Shown: positions 44,798 through 55,752 of the stretch, piece after piece
Layout of the letters: every line of letters begins with the position of its first letter
Numbering within the stretch: position 1 is the stretch's first letter
Assembly: GCA_017979445.1 (NCBI GenBank)
Contig: CM030713.1
Span: 26,519,163 to 26,583,162 of the forward strand
Source: Akebia trifoliata
Lineage: Eukaryota > Streptophyta > Magnoliopsida > Ranunculales > Lardizabalaceae
Reading direction: 5' to 3'
DNA length: 64,000 nucleotides
Translations under genes and position numbers: made by a program
The notes under the pieces: generated by a model
What the model saw: the letters and a program-made list of their open reading frames with translations, nothing else
What the model was told of the DNA's origin: nothing
The model's database searches: none

Positions 44798-46394
44798 AGT
44801 AGGTAAATACATGATACTTAAAAAAAATTTGGATTTAAAATTCAAGGGTTTAGTCTTTTAGTGTATGATTAGGATAGAGATATACCATGCTCTTAATCCT
44901 TGTTTGTGGAGTCTGTGTCGATAAAAATTTAAACAATCCAACTACACTACGAATTATCCATGCCTCAAAGATTATCCTCACAAAATTTCAATCCATACTG
45001 ACATATTTTACTTGACTAAAACTTAATTTGAATTTAAATAACATATAGGATAAGGCTTTGTTGTTGTTATTGTAATATTAAAATGTGCTGACTTATTTTT
45101 TTAATTTTTTATGACGACTAGGGGACCCCGGAGCCAAGGCATATGGGTCTCTCCCCCGGGCATGTGCAATACGCGCACATCAAACGCGCTAGGTAAGTGA
45201 GGGTGCACCCTCGCAGGTGGGCCCAAGGAAATACTAGTGACACTAGTGAAAGCAACTACGTAGAAAAAAAATGTAAACTAAGTCACTTGTGAAGGCAATT
45301 TGTGTAGTAAAATAAAATATCATTTTTACCTAAAATGATTTTGCAAATTTCAATAAAATTAAATTACCATTTTGGTCCGAGATTTACAAAGGGGTGGACC
45401 AAACATTGATGGGATTATATACCTGCCATGCATATTTGTGATCAATACCTTAAGTTTCGTCTTTACTGTTGAGTCTGTGAGTTGCTTAATTTAAAAAAAA
45501 AAAAAACAGAATTCGATTCCAAACACAAGCTGTCAAAGTGACTGCAGCAGTACTTTTGTCATTTACCACTCAATCACTTCTCCAACCTCAAAAGCATTTT
45601 TCACATCATGTGCTGTATTCTATAGTTCTAACTTATATTTAAGCTTTTAGAATCTGATTATTCCCGTCTCAAATAAAATGTGGATCCCACTTAAATCAAA
45701 GTTCAAAGTGATCTATTTAATCATAAAAATCTATAAAATTTGTAGATTTTTTCAATATTCTTTTCGTCTCGAGAATAAATTTGATTTTTGGATGTTCGAA
45801 TTGGTGACCTCTTAACTTACTCGATTATACATCGAGAAACTTCTTTAAAACTTACTCGATTTGATTTTGGATGTTTAAAACTGGGTGGCCTCCTAATTTA
45901 CTCTGTTGCACATTAATAAATTTTCTTGAAATCAAATGTGCAACTGCAAGGATTAACCCCATCCCAAAAAGTCTAGGTAAAGCATGAATGATTGAGATAG
46001 GAAGATATTTCTAGAGATTCTTTAGCAAAATGTATCCTTAAAAACTTTTATGAATCTCAAGGAAATTTGAATTTTTTTTTTTTTTTCCTTCCATCTCAAC
46101 CGTTAGGTTTGAATTATGTTTGTGCATCTAAATTCCAACATAGGTGGCAGAACTATGTCGTGCACGGAAAGATGGTTGGTTGGTGTGTATAATAGTGAAT
46201 TTTGTCTCTAGTGTTGTTTGGGTGTGGAGTGTGAAAGCAAATATTACTTTTCTAAATATGGAAAACGTAGCTTTATAATCATGCAAGCCTAACTGTTGAA
46301 TAGTCATTATTATTCCGGATGTTAGGGGTCAATATCCAAGACAGTAATCTCAGCAACAAACACCTCAAAAACCCCACCAACCTCTTCAATAAAG
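44798..46394. other. Intergenic; GC-rich repeat near 45100-45240, tandem pair near 45770-45915
   Basis: A T-rich stretch followed by GGGGACCCCGGAGCCAAGGC and GGGTGCACCCTCGCAGGTGG at 45090-45240 looks like a reverse-oriented repeat copy with an A tail. At about 45770-45840 and 45850-45915 two diverged direct copies of about 75 bases occur (GATTTTTGGATGTTCGAA / GATTTTGGATGTTTAAA, then GGTGACCTC / GGTGGCCTC). No gene was recognised. Confidence 0.45.
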
Positions 46395-46671
46395 GTCGAT
46401 AACTTTAGTTCCACATCAAACTTTTATTTATAACACACAACAATTATTAAATGTGATATTTGAAATAAGAATAAAAATTCTATTTTCTAAGGACAGCAAT
46501 CTCAGCAACAAACACCAGTCAGGAAAATGTTGGATTACCATTGCAGCTACTCCTTTCTCCTTTTTTCGTACTCCCTGCGTTGTATGTCTTGGTAGAATTT
46601 GAGGTATTATATACAACTTGATTAATTAATGTAATAAACAAAAGTTGGTGTGGCAATATAAGCTATATAGA
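46395..46671. repeat. MITE, 'CACACCAACTTTTACT' family
   Basis: TCCACATCAAACTTTTATTT at the left is inverted as AAACAAAAGTTGGTGTGGCA at the right. A second, inner pair CTCAGCAACAAACACC is repeated directly at about 46349 and 46503. Boundaries are approximate. Confidence 0.5.
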
Positions 46672-47091
46672 TCTATGGTTACCTTGTAAATGCATTTAAA
46701 ATGCATTACCACAATACTTGAATGGAGTTCAAATAAACAATAAAAGAAGCATACTAAATAAGATAATATTTATGTTATCAGGAGAAAATGGCCTGGCTTT
46801 CAACTCAAAAAAGTACAAATCATACATCATGATTGAACTCAGAAGTCCACAATATCCAAGCGTTCTTAGATGAAATTGGTTTTGGCAAATGGAGGAACCC
46901 ACCTTGTTATACAATCCCCTCAAAAAAACTACCTCCACCACCTTAGAACTACAAATGACTTAAAAAGTACATAAACTTTCACATACAAACTACACATTAA
47001 TACATGAAAATCGAAGGTCAGGAGTTCGGAATCAGTAAGAAGTTAGTGATGGTCTCTTCAGCAAGGGAGTCAAGTCAAGATACCAGTATGA

Positions 47092-50000
47092 TCAAGAATC
47101 ACTAGAGCATTTGGTTAGTTCTTGAATCACCATCTCCATGTTAGGCCTTTGGTTTGGAGATTCATGAGTGCAACTTAATGCAATCTCCGCAAGATTTGTT
47201 GCCTCTGATTCAGAGAACTTTCCCTCAAGATTGGAGTCGATAAAATCTTCGAACTTGCATGATTCGGTTCCGATTCTCATAGACTGGGTGATTCTCCGTT
47301 TCCCAGAGAGGACTTGGAAGATAATCATCCCAAATGCATAAACGTCACTCTTTTCAGTGAACCGGCCGGTGTTTGTGTACTCAGGGGCGAGGTATCCCAT
47401 GGCAGCACTGGCCTTAAGTGTCGAGAAGACAATGTCATCGGCCAAGAGCTTGTGCAAGCCAGAATCTGAAAGCAAAGGGTTGAATCGTTGGTCGATGAGA
47501 ACCTTCTCGGCTGAAATGTTTTGGTGAACGAGAGCCGGCTTGTTCACTTTATTACCGTGTAAATATTCAATACCTTGACAAGAAAGAACATCAAATCTCA
47601 ATATAAATAAACACTAGAAACCCAATTGTTTTCTTCTCAAAACAATAGGTTGCACTACTCAAATTTCAAGCAATGAAAAGAAAGCAAACTTAGAGCAACT
47701 CCAACGCACGACCCATCCCCTCTCAAATGCCATTTGGGTCGTGAAATCCAAAATAGAGGTCCCAAACACACGACCCATCCCACTTTCCATTGTCAGTCGT
47801 AGGATTTTCACGACCCAAACCGGGCAGCCCCACACGGCTTCTCCAAGACAGTTTGAAATTTGGGTTGAACTAAAAAAATGTTTATGGATAGCCATTTTTG
47901 GGTAGCACTGTAGGACAGCATATCCCATGAATATCCAAAGTGTCTATCCACAAGGCCATGGTTACCCATTTATGGAGATGGAGATGGGTATCCCCATTGG
48001 AGTCGATCCTACAAACACCATAAGAGAATATTTAAATGAGAACTTGAAATTTGGGGGAAGAAAAACAAAGCACTGACCCTTGGCAATGCCATTGATGATA
48101 GAAACTCTAGTGGACCATTCAAGAACCTGACCATTTCCATCCTTCACATCAAGGTACTGTGATAAGTTTCCATTAGGCACAAAATCATAGATGAGAAAAC
48201 ACTCACCCCTGCCTCTTGAACAGCAAAAGCCCCTCAACCCTACAAGGTTTTCATGCCTCAATGAGGTTAATATGTTCAACCCTTTCAAGAACTCAGCTTC
48301 CTCAGATTTACAGCTAGTCTTATTAATGCTCTTAATAGCGACAACAGACCCATCTCTCAAAATCCCTTTATGAATTGCCGAGAAGTTGCTCTTCCCCAAC
48401 AAATTCACCTCTGAGAAGTATTGTGTCGCGGACTCAACTTCTTCCAAATTGAACCTAAAATTCTGAAGAATCTCTTGGGAGAACCCAACACCACTACGTC
48501 CATCAGCCAAAGGATCCCATCCATTGGAATACTCAAGACTGATGAGCGGAGAAGCGCTCTTTCGATAAACCTCCTTGATCTGATCAGTGCTAAGCCGACT
48601 GTCCGAAGTATCGAACGCACTCCCGATCTTCTGTTTACGACGTCGATACCAGGAGAAGGTCAGAAGCCCAGTAACCGTCAAAGCAACGGTGACTGCAACA
48701 ACTCCAAAAACTATGGCAACTTGTGGGGTTTTAGACGAATTTGAACAGTGTGTTTGGGTTTGGTTGCAATGCGGTCGTATATTTGCAGACTCTGGGATAT
48801 CTTTTGTTGCGAGACCGTTTGTACTGAGACCATTTGCGCCAGGTCCAAAGGGTTCGGGTCGGTTGGGGTTCGAATGATCCGAAGCAGTGCAAGTTCTCAA
48901 AGAAGAGAATCCAACTCCACATAAGTTAGAATTGTTTCCAAACTGAAATCCTTCTCCCAATCCCTTCAGAGCTGTAAATCAAACAGTTTTGTTTTTCAAA
49001 TTGTTTTGGGAAATATATAAGAAAAAGGAATAAAACTAGAATCGCGAAGAAGACGAATTACCAGGAGGTACATTGCCCGAAAGAGTGTTGTTCCGAACAT
49101 CTAGAACTCTAAGAAGAGGAACATCAGCTATTTTTACAGGAATTGAACCGAATAACTGATTAAAACTCAAATCCAACCTCGTTAGACTTCCTAAATCACC
49201 TAAACTCGCAGGAATAGCACCCGTTAACCGATTAAATTGAAGAGCAAGGACTGTAAGCTTCTTCAAAGACCCTAGTTGAGTAGGTATGCTTCCTGTCAAT
49301 CGGTTGTAGCAAAGCTGCAAAACTACAAAATAAAGATAAACCAGATCAGATAAAAGATTGAAAAAATAAAAGCCCCAAAAATTATAGGCAAGATCGAAGC
49401 TTTTCCTCATTAAATCACAAATGGGTACCTATTTTAAACCCAAAAAAACAAAATCACAAAGGGGAGATTTTAACCCAAAAAAGCACAAAGGGGTGATACA
49501 TCTCACACTTGTGCAGTTGTGCTACAGGAAGGTCTGTATGTGTCTACCCATTTTGCACAAAATAAATAACTGTAAAAAAGCAAGATTGAATCTACCCATC
49601 ATGCCCAAACACTTGACTAAAAACCTGTAAGCAAGATCAAAGCTTTGTCACTCAACCACCACACCAGAAATTGGATACTAAAATGTTGCAAGATTCACAG
49701 AAGCAGCATAACACACATGAGATAACAGTAACATCAATAAGCTTAATAACCTGTCTAGATCGCTATTTTGCACTAAAGATAGAAAGTTTAAAATTTTATT
49801 GTCCAAAGATACCTTCTTTGGGCCAAAAATGACTATTCAAACAGACCCTTAGCTCTTTTTATTCGGTTTTGTTTGTTTTACACCCAACTTTACCATATTT
49901 GTCCAAAATAAAGAAAATCCAGATAAGCAAAGAAACTTAAAAAACATAAATAATAGACTAAAAACCTGAAAGCAAGATCAAAGCTTTTTCACCCAGCTAC

Positions 50001-50742
50001 CACACCAAAAATTGGATACAAAAAAATGTTGCACAGATTCACATAAGAAGCAAAACCCACATGAGATAACAGTTATATTAAGCTTAATAACCAGTTTAAA
50101 TCTCTATTTTGCACTAAAGATGGTAACTTTCAAAGATTAATTGTCCAAAAAAACCCTCTTGGCCGAAAAATGACTATTCAAGCAAACCCACTTTATCATA
50201 TTTGCCCAAAATAAAGAAAACCGATATAAACAAATAAAGTTAAAAAAACAGAAAAAAGCCATAAATATGTAACCAAGATTGAAACTTTTTTTATCAGATC
50301 TCTACTACTAACCTTGGAGACTAGACATATTTCCAATTTCAGGAGGGATAATCCCAGAGAGATTATTCATATTAAGGTACAAATCAGATAACTCAGCCAG
50401 ACTCGAGATCTCTACGGGTATCTCTCCAGATAAGGAGTTGTAATGTAGGTAGAGACCCGACAAGCACTTAAGCCCAGAAACCGCTGAAGGAACCTTGCCT
50501 GTTAGACCCTTCCCTTGTAACGAAATATTGGCTACTTTTCCATGCTCGTTGCAGGCTACGCCTTCGAAAGATCCACTACATGGGTCTCCATCTTTGGTCC
50601 AAGAAGAAAGGAATCTGTTTTCTGGATCAAGAGTGGCTTTCATCTCCATGAGTGCTCTCAGCTCAACATTTGCACAAACATGTTGGAGAGAAGCAAATGT
50701 GAAGAGAACAATGAAAGAGAAGAGAGTGTTGAAGGAACCCAT
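47092..50742 (-). CDS. Leucine-rich-repeat receptor-like protein with degenerate (pseudo)kinase domain
   Basis: Four exons on the minus strand: 50742-50313, 49322-49062, 48971-48078, 47573-47092. All introns are GT-AG and phase 1, giving 688 residues. A signal peptide (1-24) is followed by an LRR N-cap (DPCSGSFEGVAC), about six or seven LRRs to about residue 230, a Pro/Asn-rich linker, a transmembrane helix (about 315-337, then YRRRKQK) and a kinase-like domain (about 420-688). The ATP lysine is kept (VAIK, K444), but the glycine loop reads GKSNFSAIHKG, HRD is HQN (545-547) and DFG is DSG (565-567), so catalysis is unlikely. Arabidopsis At2g45340, as I recall it, shares these changes, length and exon content, and it also neighbours CRR4. 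A role in plasma-membrane signalling through a partner kinase is inferred; the ligand is unknown. Intron 3 holds a MITE and intron 1 a tandem repeat. Confidence 0.92.
47693..48008. mobile_element. Harbinger-like MITE in intron 3 of the receptor gene
   Basis: GAGCAACTCCAACGCACGAC at the left faces CCATTGGAGTCGATC at the right, related to the ends of 21714-22083. Flanking triplets are TTA and CTA. Inverted CACGACCCA and TGGGTCGTG words fill the interior. It accounts for most of the intron between exons 3 and 4. Confidence 0.55.
49621..50262. repeat. Tandem repeat of about 341 bases in intron 1 of the receptor gene
   Basis: Two direct units begin AAACCTGTAAGCAAGATCAA (49621) and AAACCTGAAAGCAAGATCAA (49962). 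Both continue with ACCACACCA, TTGGATAC, ACATGAGATAACAGT, AAGCTTAATAACC, CTATTTTGCACTAAAGATGG/AG and TGACTATTCAA. Fragments of the same unit start occur near 49388 and 50268, so the array once covered most of the 990-base intron. Confidence 0.8.
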
Positions 50743-50833
50743 CTTTGTTTTTCAGCCAAAAACACTGAGACGTTGTTCTCTTTTTCTTTCTCTTCTTTCC
50801 TTCTCAGTTTATTCTGAAAATCTGCTTCACTAG

Positions 50834-50850
50834 TCTCTCTCTCTCTCTCT
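50834..50850 (-). promoter_or_regulatory. (GA)n tract upstream of the receptor gene
   Basis: On the minus strand a run of GA dinucleotides lies about 95 bases before the start codon, within a purine-rich leader. GA/CT tracts are frequent in plant core promoters and 5' UTRs. No TATA box is evident further upstream. Confidence 0.45.
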
Positions 50851-50899
50851 TGTCTTGTCTTGAACGGAGCAGAGAAAAAGTAGCTATTTTTCCAAGAAA

Positions 50900-51944
50900 A
50901 AATTAGGGTAATTTAGATATACCCCCCTATATGTTGGTGGATATTTGAAATGCTAAGGAGTTGTCAAATGACATACCCCTTGACCTTGGTTTTTTTTAAA
51001 AGACTTATAAAATTATACTTCTAACATGATTTTAAATTTTGGTATTTCATCTTGCCTTTGAACGAGATAAACCACTTAACTCGATTTATATTTTTTTATA
51101 AAAGAAATTAGCTATATTAAAAGATGCTTAGTCATATAGGATCATATTTTAATAATTAATATTTAAATTATTAAAAGAATATTATTTTTCTAAAAAATTT
51201 CTAAAATCCCAGTTAGGTAGGCCAAATTTATTGATTTGGTTGATGTTTTGAAAATATCAGATGAGTCTTAATCAAATTCAAAGATGGGGTCGACCTAGAT
51301 GGATTAAAAAGGAGGTTCAACAATTACTAAAAAAGCAAACAAAACCTTAATAAAAAATGGTAGTTTACAAAGATGACGTATAATAATAAAAGGCTTTTGA
51401 GTTAGATGTAGAAGATGAGGGTGTTTAGGTCATTTTCTATTATACATTTGTACAAGACCGAGGTGAAGGACTTATATCATCAGTTTGAAAATATGGGAGG
51501 CTTTTCAAATATTTACTAAAATATGGAGGAGGTTACATAAAATATTAAAATATTAAAGATAAGTCTTTTTGTTGAATTATAGACACGAGTGTCCATCACC
51601 CACTCAAGACTGCTTGATTAGATAATAACTACCGCTCTAATGTGGCTTTGTGGGCCCACAAAGTGTACGTGTAAATCGTCCGGAAAGTCTACCTCTGTGG
51701 GACCGTAGTCGGTATTTCTTACATGTTTTTAACTTTTTCTTTGTGGGGTTGGATTAAGCCAAGAGAGAGCTGAGGAAGAAATTTTTTGTTATTTTCATTT
51801 GTAGAGCAGATTGAAACGGTAAATATTTGGCTTATGGAAGTCATTTTTGTTTTGAGTGAACATTTATTTTGTCTTGTTAGGGTTTCTTGGAAGTCGATCT
51901 GAAAAAAAAAAAAAAAAAAAAAAGGTATATTTCTGATCAAATAA
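50900..51944. other. Intergenic, AT-rich, no gene seen
   Basis: Includes words of the 503-917 repeat near 51040-51260 and an A23-type homopolymer ending at about 51923. No gene was recognised. Confidence 0.45.
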
Positions 51945-52215
51945 CCAGAAAGGCGGTCACCTACCCGATGTATTTAATTTTATTGACGATGGGTGGTGAC
52001 CACCAGAAATCATGATGGAATTTTAGACGATCTAATAACGTGTTAATTATTAAGATCGAGAAAAATTATTCAGTGAAGTCAATTGCATACACTTTTTTTC
52101 AAAGACTATGCAATTGTGAAATGATGTAAAAGAATATGATGCATCATAGTATAAGGCGTGAGATAGATTAGTATCTCATGATGGAGACTAATATATGAAA
52201 CAATATCAAATAGGG
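51945..52215. repeat. Diverged direct repeat flanking a Copia remnant, copy 1
   Basis: Shared in order with 52690-52975: an A tract, GATGGGTGGTGACCACCA / GCGATGACCACCACGA, GATCTAATAACGTG / ATCTAATAGCATG, ATTATTCAGTGAAGTCAATTG / ATTATTCAATGAAAGCAATTG, AAAAGAATATGATGCATCA / AAAAGAATATAATGCATCA and ATGGAGACTAATATATG / ATGGAGAATAATATATG. Confidence 0.65.
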
Positions 52216-52364
52216 TATTCTACATTAAGAAGTATTAATAAATTAGTATCAGGATATTTTCATATCTTGGTTGATGTTATTTCTATAAATACCCTATTAG
52301 GGTTTATGTATGAATCATCAAAGAATTCTCATCAAATTTATATTTCTCTTCATGGTATCAGAGG
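52138..52364 (+). mobile_element. Copia-type LTR end with primer-binding site (remnant)
   Basis: TTCA at about 52349-52352 is followed directly by TGGTATCAGAGG (52353-52364), matching the initiator Met tRNA primer site used by many plant Copia elements at 11 of 12 bases. Upstream, TTCTATAAATACCC (52281-52294) looks like the LTR TATA box, and the repeat probably starts at a TGATG near 52138. Downstream an ATG (52409) opens a short frame starting MVSSTT, suggesting the very start of gag, but no further gag or pol sequence follows. The second LTR was not found. Confidence 0.6.
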
Positions 52365-52689
52365 TCAAGCTCCTCTAAGCACATCGATCTTGGTGTGTTG
52401 TTTTCAATGATGGTGTCATCAACAACCCTACATCCTTTATTCACATTATTATTATTATTATTATTATTATTTAGTTTTTTCAATAAAATCACATACTCTT
52501 TTATATCTCTACAAATCTCTCATGTGTATACATTCATCTCTTACGATCTAATTTTTTTTTTCTTATATAAAATCTTTCCAACGAAAGCTCTTTCATTTAA
52601 ATCGCACAATCCTAATTTATATGCTCTTTGAGGTATATTATGACAAATCTAAGTCTCGTAAGATACTAACTTCAACAAAAAAAAAAAAA

Positions 52690-52975
52690 AAACAGGATCC
52701 GACCATGTGGAATTCACATATATGCGATGACCACCACGAAAAACAACTGGATTTTGAACAATCTAATAGCATGCCACTTATTGAGATCAAAAGACATTAT
52801 TCAATGAAAGCAATTGCATACTTTTTTTTTTGAAATACCGTGAATTGCGACAGGATGTATAAAAGAATATAATGCATCAAATTATGATGTATGAGTAAAG
52901 TTATAGCATTATCAATGTATCGCATCACACAAGGAAGGCAGTAATGGAGAATAATATATGTAGTAATATCAAAAA
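52690..52975. repeat. Diverged direct repeat flanking a Copia remnant, copy 2
   Basis: Partner of 51945-52215. After it, the phrase GTATCGCATCACACAAGGAAGG is repeated at 52981 as GTATCACATCACAAAAGGAAGG, a smaller local duplication of about 60 bases. Confidence 0.65.
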
Positions 52976-54989
52976 TATATGTATCACATCACAAAAGGAA
53001 GGTAGTGTGAAATACCACTTGAGAAAATCCTTATACCTATTATTTGAAAATATGATTTGTAGATGACTAGATTGATTAAAAACACATGCATACCACACAA
53101 GTGCAATGAAAGTCATTTGTCAAATGATTATTTACAGTCTATAGTAGTCAAACGATTGATCTCCGTTAGGGATCAACAACTAATCTGAGCCGAAAAACAT
53201 AATCACCTAATTATAATAAATTATTAGACATACCATAAAATCAATAATTAACGGTGAGTTCCATATTAGTTAAGTATTGAAAATATTGATATATAGATTG
53301 ATATTTTTGTATTGGTTGTGTACCTCGACATTCTTATTAAATATATGATATGTTTATGTTTCTTTTGTTATATTATGTGATGTAGATATTTTATTACTAT
53401 TTTATTAATAATTAAAATATTTTTAATTTTGTTTACTTATTTTAAAAAATCACTCTATTATTTATAATACATTAATTTGTTTATTCATTCATATTACAAC
53501 TATTAGTTTGCTATTGAGTAACTTTCCCGCTATTCACCCTACCAACAAAACATTATAAATGTCTCACCTACCAAGATGCATATTCTTGATTGGGAACATT
53601 ATATAGAGGAATCGCAAAATCACAATGATAAGTATTATTTTTATTATATGTGAATTGAGATTAAAGTTTAGTGAAATTATTTTTGTGTACTTTTTGACTG
53701 TTTTTTTATTATATATATTAGCTTCATTTGTGTTATGTCTTCTTGTATGTATATGTTTAGAGAGTAGGAGTTAGTTTTTATAACGTTGATAATTGTCGAT
53801 TGATGTGAGACATGTAATTGATATATGTAACATTTTTTTGTTGTAATTAAAGTTGTGTATTTTTATGAATGATATATATATTCAATATGATATGGTAGTT
53901 AAAATGTAGTTGAATATATGAATTTGATTATACAGGTGAAATTTTTGCTTAAGTCCAATATTTAGAGGAAATTATTTGAAAGAATTTCAAATTGTATTTG
54001 AAATTTTTTTTTTTTTTGCTCCACCCTCGAAATTTGAAAAATTTTAGATCCTAAATTGAGGACATGACACTAGTCTTAACTCATTTGTTAAAAATCCAGA
54101 ACAAATTTATCGTTTTTTACTTCTCAACAATCTGATTTCACCTCATGGTTTATTAGTTGAAATTGATAGAATTCAATCTTTTCCCAACCATTTTCAAAAA
54201 ATTCCTAATTTGTCTATAAAAAATTTCACGATTTTCTACTTTTCTAAAAACCTTATATTTTCTTGATATTTGTATTTTGAAATTGATAGAATATCAAGAT
54301 TAAAGAAGACTGGTTTTGTTCATGAAAAATCAAGGGTTTGAATACAAGGGCATTCGAGTCATTTTATTAGTCTATCACATAAGACTTGAGTTCAAGACCC
54401 ATGCATTCAATATGAATCTCGTATTGAATTCGGATTTTATTTTTTTATCAATTAAATTTGATCTTATCATATATGAATTCAAATATTGTTTTAGAATATC
54501 TATCAGATTCAAATTCAAATATCAACTTCTTTTTTATAAAATCTGATTAAGATATACCTATATTCAAATCGATTAATATTTGTTGACCGCTCATCATACG
54601 TGGGATCAATGAGTAACGTTGTGAGATATGCATTACAAAAGTAATATAATTATTTTATCATTTGGATACCTTTTTAATGAATGTTTTATTCCTTTTATAA
54701 AGATGAAATAATTGTGTTTTTCTAAATCTAATGTCTACTACACATGAAGATAGGAAGCGAGATTGAAAAAGATTTTTTCCATAATACTAGAGTTTCTTGG
54801 TTAAAGCGTAGGTGCACTTTTCTAGTGTCATTAAACAGATACATATCATGAAATGAAAAGGAAAAAAAATTATAACAAATAGTAAAACCAATTATGCTTC
54901 ATGAAGTTGAATGTTGGATGATCGAAAAGTATAATAATAATAATGAATTAAACATGACACATAAATATGTTGAGATAAATGAGTAAAAA
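52976..54989. other. Intergenic, very AT-rich, no gene seen
   Basis: Only short AT-driven frames. Nothing could be assigned. Confidence 0.5.
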
Positions 54990-55240
54990 AGAATCCAAAG
55001 GATTGGCCTAGTGGCAAGTGTTGAGTACTGATAAGCTCGTCAAAGAGAGAAGATCAAATGTTCAAAACCCCACAAAGCAATGAATTCCTTGAAATTATTT
55101 TCGAAGGTTTGATTGACTATCGATTCAATCAGTTGCACATAAGACTTTTCGAAGAGATAGTGTGTGTGATTTTGGGATTATTCTCACTCGAAGTGTGAGG
55201 ATACCACGATAAGTAATATAAAAAAAAAAAAAAAAAAACA
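54990..55240 (+). mobile_element. tRNA-derived SINE candidate
   Basis: GATTGGCCTAGTGGCAAG is a good A box (TRGYNNARNNGG) and ATGTTCAAAACCCCAC a good B box (GTTCAAAAC). A body of about 150 bases follows, ending ATATA plus 18 A at about 55220-55237. This is the full layout of a plant SINE. A convincing target duplication was not found. Confidence 0.65.
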
Positions 55241-55670
55241 AAGACTAAAAAATATAAAATTAGAAATGAAATACATTTAAAAAAATATTGGAATAATTCT
55301 AATAGGCAAAATATAATCACATTTTATTAAGATAAAAAGACTTAAATTAAACTGATTCTCTATTTTATTTTATTTTTTGATCTATGATGGAATATAAATC
55401 ACATTTTATTAAGATAAGATGCCAATAAATATGTTTTTAAGGCAATAAATACTTTGCTTTGGTGGAAGTGGAACATAGGTGTGGGAAAGATTCCTTCCAA
55501 GACAGATGTCTGAATTCGAATTGCTTTTACTTACTTTTGGTGAACAATTGTTTTTAAGTTTTTTCGAGTTTCCTTTCCAACATAAGAAGACCATTTCAAC
55601 CCTTTCCTCTTTCCTCTCGTCTTCGAATATTACAATGTTATCCTCCACGGAATAGAGAAAAAAATGAAAA

Positions 55671-55752
55671 AGAGATGCTATTGCCACACCAATTTTTGCT
55701 AACGCCATTGGTGTGACAGTAGCAATAGTTGGTGTGGCAATATCAACTCTCT
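55671..55752. repeat. MITE, 'CACACCAACTTTTACT' family, minimal copy
   Basis: In 82 bases it carries AGAGATGCTATTGCCACACC and the inverted GTGTGGCAATATCAACTCTCT. It is the shortest complete member, practically two ends back to back. Confidence 0.65.

Noticed and set aside
47659..47928. 89-codon frame on the minus strand
   Set aside because: Lies in the MITE within intron 3 of the receptor gene; it is not an exon because the flanking exons join in phase without it.
55409..55708. 99-codon frame on the minus strand
   Set aside because: Overlaps the minimal MITE at 55671 and has no conserved features.
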